64,000 bases of DNA, from NCBI GenBank assembly GCA_963813485.1, contig CAWEZE010000022.1:1-64000 (forward strand), written 5' to 3'. Shown here one piece after another: positions 8,510 to 17,977 of this stretch; the stretch's first letter is position 1, and every line of letters begins with the position of its first letter. The position numbers and the translations under genes were made by a program. The notes beneath the pieces are model-generated. The model was not told where the DNA came from and made no database searches. It worked only from the letters and a program-made list of their open reading frames with translations. The DNA comes from DASQUK01 sp963813485. Lineage in GTDB: Bacteria; Actinomycetota; Acidimicrobiia; Acidimicrobiales; VFJN01.

Positions 8510-8704
8510 TGGCGGGTGGCCGCCGACGGCTGACGGCGAAAGGCAGGCACCGCGCAGGGACGGTAGCCGCCGACGGCCACGCTCCCCAGCAGCCCAAATG
8601 CCCCTTTCGGTGGCCCGGGCGCCGGGCCTACCCTCGTCGCTACACGGAAGCACAGCCGTCAGGCACCCGTCAGCGAGGTCGAACGAGGTGCCGTGGAGGT
8701 GGTC

Positions 8705-9163
8705 ATGGAAGCGCGTATCGGCGACCATGTGGTGCTCGAGGGCGCGAGGGTCGGCCACGCGCGCCGGCGGGGAGAGGTGCTCGAGGTCCTGCGGGGCTCC
8801 ACCGGCGACCGCTACCGCGTCCGTTGGGAGCAGGACGATCACGAGACCGTCCTGGCCCCCGGACCCGACCTGCGTGTGGAGGGTGCCGGCGAGCGCAAGC
8901 CCGAGCGGCTGTCGATGAGGATCGACCTGTCGGTCACGGAGGACGCCGATCACACCGAAGCGCTCGCCCGCGTGCACATGTGCGGTCGCGAGTTCTCGGC
9001 GTCGGGGCGTGCCCGCCGCAATCCGAACGACCCCACCACGCCCGCGGTAGGCGAGGAGCTCGCCGTCGCCCGGGCACTGTCCGAGATGTCCCACCAGCTC
9101 GTCGTGGCCGCCGCCGACTCCCTCGAGTCGGCGCTAGGCCGCCCGGTGGCGCTCCACGTCTAG
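8705..9163 (+). CDS. DUF1918-DUF1876 fusion protein, possible hibernation-factor-like protein
   Basis: The 152-residue protein joins two small actinobacterial domains. Residues about 1-60 (MEARIGDHVV, VGHARRRGEVLEV, YRVRW) match DUF1918. Residues about 68-145 (DHTEALARVHMCG, SGRARRNPNDP, GEELAVARALSEM) match DUF1876, the family of M. tuberculosis Rv1738, whose structure resembles ribosome hibernation factors. The ATG at 8705 follows GGAGG at the right distance; a GTG at 8693 is an alternative. The gene stands alone on the plus strand between miaA and the GNAT gene. Function is inferred from the DUF1876 relationship only. Confidence 0.75.
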   Translation: MEARIGDHVVLEGARVGHARRRGEVLEVLRGSTGDRYRVRWEQDDHETVLAPGPDLRVEGAGERKPERLSMRIDLSVTEDADHTEALARVHMCGREFSASGRARRNPNDPTTPAVGEELAVARALSEMSHQLVVAAADSLESALGRPVALHV

Positions 9164-9318
9164 CCACCGAACAACAACCGATCGCGGTCGCCCGGCCGCG
9201 CACCAAGGCCTGACCGGCCGCCGTCCACCCCATGAGGTGCCGGCAAGCGATGGCCGGGCGACCGCTATCCAGCCCGACCCCGCCGCTCCGTGATGGGGTC
9301 GGTCCGATGGCCGACTCG

Positions 9319-9921
9319 TCAACCTCCGCGGATGTCCTTGGCGAAGCAGGCCGAGAGGTCGCTTGCCGCGTACATGCCGTAGTTGGGGATGCGGTGGTAG
9401 GCGCTGGTCTCGTACAGCGCCATCGCCTCGGGCTGGCGCAGCCCGGTCTCGAGCTGCAGCCTTCGGTACCCGAGCCTGGCCGCCTCGGACTCGAGCCTCA
9501 CGAGCACCGCCCGGCTCACACCCCGGCGCCTCGCCGATGGCGACGTGTACATGCGCTTGATCTCGGCGACGTCGGCACCGGCCGCCGGAAGCGGCCGCAG
9601 GGCCCCGCACCCGACGGGCCGGCCGTCGAGGTAGGCCACGAGGAAGATCCCGCGCGGCGGCGTCACCTCGTCGACGCCCATGGCCCACTCGGCCTCGGGG
9701 TCGTCGGTGGTTCCGTCGTCGGTGGTTCCGTCGTCGGCGGTTCCGTCCCCGGCGTAGCGCTCCTCGATGTCGACGATCAGCGACGCCACCAGCCACTTTG
9801 CGATGGAACCGTCGTACGGCTCGGACCGGACCACGACGCCGGGGACCTTACCGACGACACCCCCGAACTCGGACCCGTCGTCACGCCGCGCGCTGGCCGT
9901 GCCGTCGGGCAGCCGGCTCAT
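9319..9921 (-). CDS. GNAT-family N-acetyltransferase
   Basis: The 200-residue protein has a GNAT core with an acetyl-CoA pyrophosphate loop around SPSARRRGVSRAVL, a preceding strand (VAEIKRMYTS), and the family's C-terminal Tyr region (ALYETSAYHRIPNYG). An Asp/Thr/Gly-rich tandem repeat (DDGTT units) sits near residues 59-72. The substrate cannot be told. Its ATG overlaps the miaB stop (ATGA), so it is coupled to miaB. Confidence 0.8.
   Translation of the reverse strand: MSRLPDGTASARRDDGSEFGGVVGKVPGVVVRSEPYDGSIAKWLVASLIVDIEERYAGDGTADDGTTDDGTTDDPEAEWAMGVDEVTPPRGIFLVAYLDGRPVGCGALRPLPAAGADVAEIKRMYTSPSARRRGVSRAVLVRLESEAARLGYRRLQLETGLRQPEAMALYETSAYHRIPNYGMYAASDLSACFAKDIRGG
9706..9750. repeat. 15-bp tandem repeat in the GNAT gene
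   Basis: About three copies of a 15-bp unit (GGTTCCGTCGTCGGT) encode repeated DDGTT in the GNAT protein. The copy number is likely to vary between strains. Confidence 0.75.
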
Positions 9922-11339
9922 ACGACGGCGACGGGGATGCGGGTGCGGTGGCGTGCGGGGATCGTGACCCGGGACAGGTCACCGGTGAGGTGGTGGGGCG
10001 CGGCCGCGGTGACCGTGACTTCCGCGTAGCTCCCGGGCCGGAGCGGCTCGGGCGGACGGAAGTGCACCAGCTTGTTGTGCCGCGTGCGTCCGGTGGCGAC
10101 GGATGGATCCTTGCGCGAAGGTCCCTCGACCATGACCTCCTCGGTAGCCCCTACCCGGGCACGGTGGCGCGCCAGGGCCGAGCGCTCGACCACCACCCGG
10201 AGGCGTTCGAACCGTTCGGCTGACACCTCTGCCGGGACGAAGTCGCCGACCCGATCGGCCGCCTCGGTGCCGGGCCGCGGGCTGTAGATGAAGGTGTAGG
10301 CGCTGTCGTAGCCCGCCTCGGCGGCCACCTCCAGGGTGCGCTCGAAGTCGTCGTCGGTCTCGCCGGGGAAACCCACGATGATGTCGGTGGTCACGGCCAG
10401 TGCGGGGACGGCGGCCCGGGCGGCGGCCAGGCGCTCGAGGTAGCGCTCCGCCGTGTAGCCCCGATGCATGGCGGCGAGTACACGGTCGCTGCCGGCCTGG
10501 AGGGGCAGGTGGAGGTGCTCGCACACGGCCGGAACCGTCGCCATGGCGTCGATCGTCTCCGGCCGGAGGTCCTTCGGATGCGGGCTCGTGTAGCGGACCC
10601 GCCGGATGCCGTCGACCTCGCCAACAGCACGGAGCAGCTCGGCGAACAACGGGCGGACCCGCACCGGCTCGCCGGCCCGCCGCCGGGCGAGCGTGAGATC
10701 GCGGCCGTAACTGTTCACGTTCTGACCGAGCAGTGTCACCTCGGTGACGCCGTCCGCCGCCAACGCTCGCACCTCGTCGACGACATCGTCGAAGCCGCGG
10801 CTGATCTCACGTCCCCGCACCGCGGGCACGATGCAGAAGGCGCACGAGTTGTCGCAGCCGATCTGGATGGTGACCCACGCCGCGTAAGGCACCTCGCGCC
10901 GTGCCGGCAGGGCGCTTGGGAACGACTCGTGGTCGTCGGCGGCCGTCTCCTCCAGGATCTCGACAATCGATCGACCGGCGGTCCGCTGCTCGCCCAGGAG
11001 CTCGGCGGCCCGGTGCACGTTGTGGGTGCCGAACACGACGTCCACGTGGGGTGCCTTGTGGACGATGAGGTCGCGGTCCTTCTGGGCCAGGCAGCCCCCC
11101 ACCACGATCTGCATGTCGGGCCGCCGCTGCTTGAGCGTCTTGAGCTGACCGAGGTTGCCGTAGAGCTTGTTGTCGGCGTTCTCGCGGATGCAGCAGGTGT
11201 TGAGCACCACCACGTCGGCGTCGTCGACGCCGACGGCCGGGCGCAGTCCGTCGGCCTCCAGCAGCCCGGCGATGCGCTCGGAGTCGTGCTCGTTCATCTG
11301 GCACCCGAAGGTGCGCACCACATACGTCTTGCCGGTCAT
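9918..11339 (-). CDS. miaB: tRNA-2-methylthio-N6-dimethylallyladenosine synthase
   Basis: MiaB is a radical-SAM methylthiotransferase acting on i6A37 of tRNA. The 473-residue protein has an N-terminal MTTase domain (TFGCQMNEHDSER, NTCCIRENA, GGCLAQ) holding one Fe-S cluster, a radical-SAM CxxxCxxC motif (CDNSCAFC), and a C-terminal TRAM domain. The ATG at 11339 (MTGKTYVV) is chosen; an in-frame start at 11381 would fall inside the recA terminator hairpin. The gene follows recA and overlaps the downstream GNAT gene. Confidence 0.96.
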   Translation of the reverse strand: MTGKTYVVRTFGCQMNEHDSERIAGLLEADGLRPAVGVDDADVVVLNTCCIRENADNKLYGNLGQLKTLKQRRPDMQIVVGGCLAQKDRDLIVHKAPHVDVVFGTHNVHRAAELLGEQRTAGRSIVEILEETAADDHESFPSALPARREVPYAAWVTIQIGCDNSCAFCIVPAVRGREISRGFDDVVDEVRALAADGVTEVTLLGQNVNSYGRDLTLARRRAGEPVRVRPLFAELLRAVGEVDGIRRVRYTSPHPKDLRPETIDAMATVPAVCEHLHLPLQAGSDRVLAAMHRGYTAERYLERLAAARAAVPALAVTTDIIVGFPGETDDDFERTLEVAAEAGYDSAYTFIYSPRPGTEAADRVGDFVPAEVSAERFERLRVVVERSALARHRARVGATEEVMVEGPSRKDPSVATGRTRHNKLVHFRPPEPLRPGSYAEVTVTAAAPHHLTGDLSRVTIPARHRTRIPVAVV

Positions 11340-11369
11340 CGGTGCCGTCAGGCTATGCGACGACCACGG

Positions 11370-11402
11370 AACTCCCTGCACCCGTTCGAGGTGCAGGGAG
11401 TT
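11370..11402 (-). terminator. recA terminator-like hairpin
   Basis: Perfect 13-bp inverted repeat (AACTCCCTGCACC and its complement) with a 7-nt loop, 11 bp past the recA stop and 31 bp before the miaB ATG. No T-tract follows on the minus strand, but the stem is strong and the position fits a recA transcript end or attenuator ahead of miaB. Confidence 0.65.
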
Positions 11403-11413
11403 GCCGAGGTGGA

Positions 11414-13603
<2,190 letters not shown>

Positions 13604-13718
13604 CGGTGTGGTCCTTTCTGCGGTGGTGCGGTTGTGGCGGCGACGGGACCGGCATTGCCGGCTACCCGATGCGATCTCGGAGCCCAGGCTCCGACGGCGA
13701 TCTCGATGACCTTCCCCG

Positions 13719-13741
13719 AACTTAGAGAGAGGGTGTGACAA
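13719..13741 (-). promoter_or_regulatory. recA promoter, RecA-NDp (PafBC-type)
   Basis: On the minus strand TTGTCACAC (13733-13741) is followed after 8 nt by TAAGTT (13719-13724). This fits the mycobacterial RecA-NDp form TTGTCRGTG-N8-TANNNT, which drives LexA-independent damage induction through PafBC. It would give a leader of about 110 nt before the GTG at 13603. Confidence 0.75.
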
Positions 13742-13773
13742 TTAGGGCGCCTCGAACGACATCACTGTAGTTT

Positions 13774-13787
13774 CGAACGCCTGTTCG
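13774..13787. promoter_or_regulatory. LexA box upstream of recA
   Basis: CGAACGCCTGTTCG is a perfect CGAAC-N4-GTTCG SOS box about 33 bp upstream of the RecA-NDp -35. With that promoter it implies both LexA-dependent and LexA-independent damage control of recA. Confidence 0.85.
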
Positions 13788-13827
13788 TTCAAGCACCAAC
13801 GCCTGTTCGCCGGTGCCTCGACGACCT

Positions 13828-14352
13828 TCAACTCAGGTGGCGCACGTAGACGTCCTCGTAACGGGCGCCGCCCCGCCCCAGGTGGCTGCGCATCACTCGG
13901 ACGTCGGAAACGGCGAACCGCGCCGACAGCGGGCGTCCGACCATCCCGCCTGCGAGGCGCCGGGCGCTGCCACGCGCCGATCGGGCCAACCGGGCCAGGG
14001 TGAGGTGCCCCCGGAAGGGCCGGTCCTCCGGTGGCCGGCCGAGCGTGCGCGTGGCCTCGATCGCCACCGCGGCGACGTCGTCGAGCCCGGCGACCGGGAG
14101 CGCCACAACCTGGCGCGAAAGCGTTTCGACCATCGGGCCGACGGTCGCCTCGCAGGCGACGAAGCCGGTGGCATCGGCCCCATCGAGGGCGTCGACCACC
14201 ACCGCGGGATCCTCGATCTCACCCAGGAACCGCAGCGTCACGTGCCATTGATCGCGGGTGGTCCAGCGCAGGCCGGCCTGGGCCCGCCGGGGCAGGTCGG
14301 CGATCAGGTCGAGCACGTCGTCGGGCGGGCGCACACCGACGAAGAGCCGCAT
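13828..14352 (-). CDS. thpR: RNA 2',3'-cyclic phosphodiesterase
   Basis: This is a 2H phosphoesterase that opens 2',3'-cyclic phosphate ends of RNA in vitro. The 174-residue protein has both HxTx motifs, HVTL near residue 37 and HLTL near 116, and the typical opening MRLFVGV. It sits between cinA and recA on the same strand; the recA promoter and LexA box lie past its end, so recA need not depend on its transcript. Confidence 0.92.
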   Translation of the reverse strand: MRLFVGVRPPDDVLDLIADLPRRAQAGLRWTTRDQWHVTLRFLGEIEDPAVVVDALDGADATGFVACEATVGPMVETLSRQVVALPVAGLDDVAAVAIEATRTLGRPPEDRPFRGHLTLARLARSARGSARRLAGGMVGRPLSARFAVSDVRVMRSHLGRGGARYEDVYVRHLS

Positions 14353-14495
14353 GGCAGCCTAGAGGCCCAGCGGATAGGGCGCTCCGAAGGGCACCACCGC
14401 GTGGGAGTTTGTTGCTGGGTCGCAGCTCAACAGCTGGGTCTCCCAGCAGCGCTGACCACCGTAAGCCATGAGAACGTGCCGATCCGCTGGTGCTC

Positions 14496-15785
14496 TCAGG
14501 AGATCGGCTCGCGGTCCCGGGCCGCCGCCTCGGCCGAGCTGTCAAGTCTCCGCCTCAGCAGGTCCAGCAACGAGATGCAGGCGAACTGGCGGACGCGGTC
14601 GCGATCCCCCGGGAGCCCCACCCGCACCACCACGGGCTCGCCGGCGCCCATCGCCACTGCCATGAACACCGTCCCCGGCGGTTGGCCCTCCTGTTCATCG
14701 GGCCCGGCCACACCGGTGACGCCCAGCCCGATGTCGGCGTTGAGCCGTCGCCGCACGCCGTCCGCCATCGCCGCCGCCGCCTCGGACGTGACCACGGGCC
14801 CCTCGGGCACCCCCAGCAGGTCGTGCTTGACGTCCGTGGCGTAGGACACGATGCCGCCCCGGAACCAGCCGCTCGCGCCCGGCACGTTGACCAGCCGCGA
14901 CGACACCAGTCCCCCGGTGAGCGACTCGGCCACCGCCAGGGTGAGGCCCCGCTCGACGAGCACCTTCGCCACCGCGTGCTCCATCGTCTCGTCGTCGACG
15001 CCGAACACGATGTCGCCCACGATCCCCCGCACGACCCGCTCCTCGTCGTCGAGCAGCTTGCGGACGTGGTCCTCGTCGTCGGCCTTGACGGTGATGCGCA
15101 CCTTGAGTCCCTCGATACCGCTGGCCAGGAATGCCAACGTGGGGGCCTCGGGCCCGGCGCCGTCGAGCTCTGCCATGTGCTCGGCCAGCCGCTCGGCCAG
15201 GCCCGACTCGCTGTCGCCCCACGTGCGCAGCGTCCGCGAACCGATGATTGCCAGCTTCCCGGCCCGCCGCTGCATGTCGGGCAGCACGGCGCCCGACACG
15301 ATCTCCTGCATCTCGTAGGGAACGCCGGGAACCGCGTAGATGACCTTTCCGCCCTCGCCCACCGGGCAGATGAGCCCTGGCGCCGTGCCCGGCTGGGGGT
15401 CGGCGATGGCGGCGGCGCCCTCGGGCACCTGCGCCTGAAGCAGGTTGTTGGCGGGCATGCGCCGCCCCCGGGCGGCGAAACGCTCGAGGATGCGGTCGAC
15501 GACGTCGTCGTCCTGCACCAGGCGCACGCCCATCACCTGGGCGATGGCGTTGCGGGTGATGTCGTCCTGGGTGGGACCCAGCCCACCGCACACGATCACC
15601 GCGTCCGCCCGGCCGAGGGCCAGCTGCAGGGCATCGACGATGCGCTCGAGGTTGTCGCCGACCGTCTGCTGGTGGGTGCAGTCGATGCCGGCGAGCGCCA
15701 GCTGCTCGCCCATCCAGGCAGAGTTGGTGTCGACGATCTGGCCCAGCAGCAGCTCCGTGCCGACGGCGACGATCTCGCAGCGCAT
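14496..15785 (-). CDS. cinA: CinA-family protein (nicotinamide-nucleotide amidase)
   Basis: CinA recycles nicotinamide mononucleotide and is often co-expressed with recA. The 429-residue protein has an N-terminal MoaB-like domain (AVGTELLLGQIVDTNS, CGGLGPTQDD) and a C-terminal amidase domain (AVAESLTGGLVSSRL, GVTGVAGPD). The ATG at 15785 overlaps the pgsA stop by one base (TGATG). The pgsA-cinA-recA order is conserved in Gram-positive bacteria; here thpR is set between cinA and recA. Confidence 0.95.
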   Translation of the reverse strand: MRCEIVAVGTELLLGQIVDTNSAWMGEQLALAGIDCTHQQTVGDNLERIVDALQLALGRADAVIVCGGLGPTQDDITRNAIAQVMGVRLVQDDDVVDRILERFAARGRRMPANNLLQAQVPEGAAAIADPQPGTAPGLICPVGEGGKVIYAVPGVPYEMQEIVSGAVLPDMQRRAGKLAIIGSRTLRTWGDSESGLAERLAEHMAELDGAGPEAPTLAFLASGIEGLKVRITVKADDEDHVRKLLDDEERVVRGIVGDIVFGVDDETMEHAVAKVLVERGLTLAVAESLTGGLVSSRLVNVPGASGWFRGGIVSYATDVKHDLLGVPEGPVVTSEAAAAMADGVRRRLNADIGLGVTGVAGPDEQEGQPPGTVFMAVAMGAGEPVVVRVGLPGDRDRVRQFACISLLDLLRRRLDSSAEAAARDREPIS

Positions 15786-16393
15786 CAGGTTCCCTCGCTC
15801 AGGATCTCGCCGCCGGTCGAACCGACGACCCCGCGAACGCCCCCCACCGCGGTCGCGCGGCTGCCCTCGAGGACGTACTGCATGCCGGTGACCAGCGTCA
15901 GCACCACCGCGACCCACAGGGTGCCCTCGGCGATCCAGGCATGGTTGTCGGCGATGGGCGGGATCAGCGCCAGCGCCACCGCCAGCGACTGCACCACGGT
16001 CTTGATCTTGGCCCAGAAGCGCGCCGGCACCGCCAGTCCCCGCCGGCCCCAGTACGAGCGGAACGCCGAGATGCCGACCTCGCGGGCCGTGATCAGGAGG
16101 ACCGGCAGCCACCAGAACCCGCCGTCGACCACCAGCGCCCACATGGCCCCCAGCACCAGCGCCTTGTCGGCCAGCGGGTCCAGGAACGCACCCGATCGGG
16201 TCGTTCCCATGCGCCGGGCGAGCCAGCCGTCCACGCCGTCGGTGGCCGCTAGCACGGACCATATGGCGAAGGTGCCGTACGCCGGTCCCGAGGCGACGAT
16301 CAACCCGCACAGCAAAGGGGCGAGCACCAATCGCGTCGTGGTGACCGCGTTCGCCGGGGTGGCAAGGGCCGAGGGCCCGAACGAGCTGGCCAC
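15785..16393 (-). CDS. pgsA: CDP-diacylglycerol--glycerol-3-phosphate 3-phosphatidyltransferase
   Basis: PgsA makes phosphatidylglycerol phosphate in the membrane. The CDP-alcohol phosphotransferase signature D-G-x2-A-R-x8-G-x3-D-x3-D is complete in DGWLARRMGTTRSGAFLDPLAD. Hydrophobic segments surround it (LVLAPLLCGLIVAS, LVLGAMWALVV, LWVAVVLTLVTG). GTG at 16393 is taken as the start, giving 202 residues; an upstream start at 16456 would run into the rimO-pgsA inverted repeat. The gene overlaps cinA by one base. Confidence 0.9.
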   Translation of the reverse strand: MASSFGPSALATPANAVTTTRLVLAPLLCGLIVASGPAYGTFAIWSVLAATDGVDGWLARRMGTTRSGAFLDPLADKALVLGAMWALVVDGGFWWLPVLLITAREVGISAFRSYWGRRGLAVPARFWAKIKTVVQSLAVALALIPPIADNHAWIAEGTLWVAVVLTLVTGMQYVLEGSRATAVGGVRGVVGSTGGEILSEGT

Positions 16394-16451
16394 TACGGAA
16401 CCTCGGCTCGACTGCACCCTGAGGCGCTGGGTTTCACGGCCTCGAGGCCAC

Positions 16452-16512
16452 GGCAATGGGTTCCGGATGCGGAGCCAATTGCCTCAGGCTCGGTTCCACG
16501 GAACCCATTGCC
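16452..16512. repeat. Inverted repeat between rimO and pgsA
   Basis: Two perfect 14-bp arms (GGCAATGGGTTCCG at 16452-16465, its complement at 16499-16512) flank 33 bp. A separate 12-bp palindrome, GGCCTCGAGGCC, sits at 16438-16449. The structure lies just past the rimO stop and before the pgsA start. It could act as a terminator or processing site, though the long loop is unusual. Confidence 0.6.
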
Positions 16513-16526
16513 TCGGGCAACCCAGC

Positions 16527-17867
16527 TCACGGCGTCGTCCCCGGCTCCGCCTCCGCCTCGGCCTCGAGGTCGGGACCGGCTGCGCCCGTGATCGTCACCT
16601 TCACCAGCTCGCCGACCGGCAGGTCCGGCGGCACCGACACAATGCCGTCGATCTCGGGCGCCTCCCGGTGGCTGCGGGCCACGCCCGGGGCGTCGACGAG
16701 CACCTCCACCACGCTGCCGATCAGCGCGTCACGACGGCGGGCAGTGATCCCGTCCTGGAGCTCGCCCAGCTCGCCCAGCCGTTCCCGCACCAACGAGGTC
16801 TCGAGCTGACCGTCGAGCTGCGCGGCATACGTGCCCTGCTCCTCGCTGTAGGCGAAGAAGCCGCACCAGTCGAGGTCGGCCGCGGCGACGAAGGACAGCA
16901 GCCGGTCGTGGTCGTCCTCGGTCTCGCCCGGGTACCCGACGATGAAGTTGGACCGGAACGCCGCCTCCGGCACCCGGCGCCGGATGTCGTCGATGCGGCG
17001 AAGGAAGCGGTCGCCATCACCCCAGCGCCGCATGCGCCGGAGCAGAGGGCGGGAAGCGTGCTGCAGTGACAGGTCGAAGTAGGGAACGCCCGTGGCGCTG
17101 ATGGCGTCGATCAGCTCGTCCGTGAGGTCTGACGGGTACAGGTACAGCAGGCGGACCCGGTCGACCCGGCGGGCGACCGCCTCCACCAGGGGCACGATCG
17201 GGCGCTGGCCGCCGCCCGAGACACGTCTTCCGCTTCCACGGCCGCTCTGGCCGGGGGCGCGGGGAGCATGTTCCTGGTCCCGGCCGAAGGACGCCAGGTC
17301 TTGCGCCACGAGCACGACCTCGCGCACGCCCCCATCGGCCAGGCCCTCCACCTCGGCCAGGATCGAGGCGATGGAGCGGCTGCGCTGCCGGCCCCGGAAG
17401 CTGGGGATGGCGCAGAAACCGCAGGCCCGGTCGCAGCCCTCGGCCACCTTGACGTACGCCCACGGGGCGGCCGGGGCCGGGCGCGGGAGGTTGAGCAAGT
17501 CGAAGACGGGAACCGGCGCCTCGTCACCCCGCCGGGCCGGCCCCAACGTCACCGGCACGCCGAACCCGGCGACGGCGTCCGCTTCGGGGAGCGCATCGGC
17601 CAGCTCGGTGCCGTAGCGCTCCGCCAGGCAGCCCGTGACCACCAACTCGGCCGCCGCCCGCTTGCGTTCCGCCAAGCCGAGGATGACATCCACGGACTCC
17701 TGCCGGGCCTCCTCGATGAACGCGCAGGTGTTGACCACCACCAGGTCGGCGCGCTCGGGCGCGGCTGCCGGGACGAGGCCGTCGGCGAGCATCGTTCCGG
17801 TCAGCTTGTCCGAGTCGACCTGGTTCTTCGGACAGCCCAACGTCTCCACCCAAAAGGTGCGGGGCAT
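16527..17867 (-). CDS. rimO: Ribosomal protein S12 methylthiotransferase RimO
   Basis: RimO is the MiaB relative that methylthiolates an Asp of ribosomal protein S12. The 446-residue protein has the MTTase domain (ETLGCPKNQVDSD, NTCAFIEEARQES, GCLAERY), radical-SAM motif CDRACGFC near 145-152, and a C-terminal TRAM domain. Residues about 205-220 (Gly/Arg/Ser-rich) are an insertion between DLASFGRD and IVPLVEAV, positions normally joined by a short loop. They are encoded by a copy of the 45-bp palindromic element also found twice in mutM. Confidence 0.95.
   Translation of the reverse strand: MPRTFWVETLGCPKNQVDSDKLTGTMLADGLVPAAAPERADLVVVNTCAFIEEARQESVDVILGLAERKRAAAELVVTGCLAERYGTELADALPEADAVAGFGVPVTLGPARRGDEAPVPVFDLLNLPRPAPAAPWAYVKVAEGCDRACGFCAIPSFRGRQRSRSIASILAEVEGLADGGVREVVLVAQDLASFGRDQEHAPRAPGQSGRGSGRRVSGGGQRPIVPLVEAVARRVDRVRLLYLYPSDLTDELIDAISATGVPYFDLSLQHASRPLLRRMRRWGDGDRFLRRIDDIRRRVPEAAFRSNFIVGYPGETEDDHDRLLSFVAAADLDWCGFFAYSEEQGTYAAQLDGQLETSLVRERLGELGELQDGITARRRDALIGSVVEVLVDAPGVARSHREAPEIDGIVSVPPDLPVGELVKVTITGAAGPDLEAEAEAEPGTTP
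17210..17254 (+). repeat. 45-bp palindromic element, copy in rimO
   Basis: This copy agrees with the mutM copy at 25522-25566 at about 38 of 45 positions. The right-hand part, from CACGTCT onward, is best conserved. It adds about 15 residues to RimO without breaking the frame. Relative to the gene it has the orientation of mutM copy 1, but the reading phase differs. Confidence 0.8.
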
Positions 17868-17918
17868 CCAGGCAAGGCTACTGGTCGCAGCCGCGCGCCC
17901 CCAGATGGTGTGTATGGC

Positions 17919-17977
17919 GTTACGCCTTCGGCGTCACTCCGTATCTCTGGTCGTGACGCCTTCGGCGTCACTCCGTG
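17919..17977 (-). terminator. Tandem UUCG-type hairpins ending the ABC permease gene
   Basis: A unit of about 24 bp (ACGCCTTCGGCGTCACTCCG core) occurs twice, about 33 bp apart. Each forms a short stem of GACGCC with GGCGTC over a TTC or TTCG loop. The second copy includes the permease stop codon at 17968-17970. Position suggests transcription termination or mRNA end protection for the ABC transporter operon. Confidence 0.55.

Noticed and set aside
9706..9750. Tandem repeat considered as a CRISPR or minisatellite locus
   Set aside because: It has no spacers and is in frame inside the GNAT gene; it is a simple coding repeat.
11381..11381. Upstream in-frame start for miaB
   Set aside because: It falls inside the perfect hairpin after recA. 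The ATG at 11339 gives the family N-terminus.
13742..13768. Possible extra LexA box near CTCGAACGAC upstream of recA
   Set aside because: It lacks the matching GTTC half at the right spacing. Only 13774-13787 is convincing.
14490..17069. 859-residue plus-strand open frame
   Set aside because: Antisense to cinA, pgsA and rimO, which are certain genes. Long frames on the opposite strand are common at this GC level.
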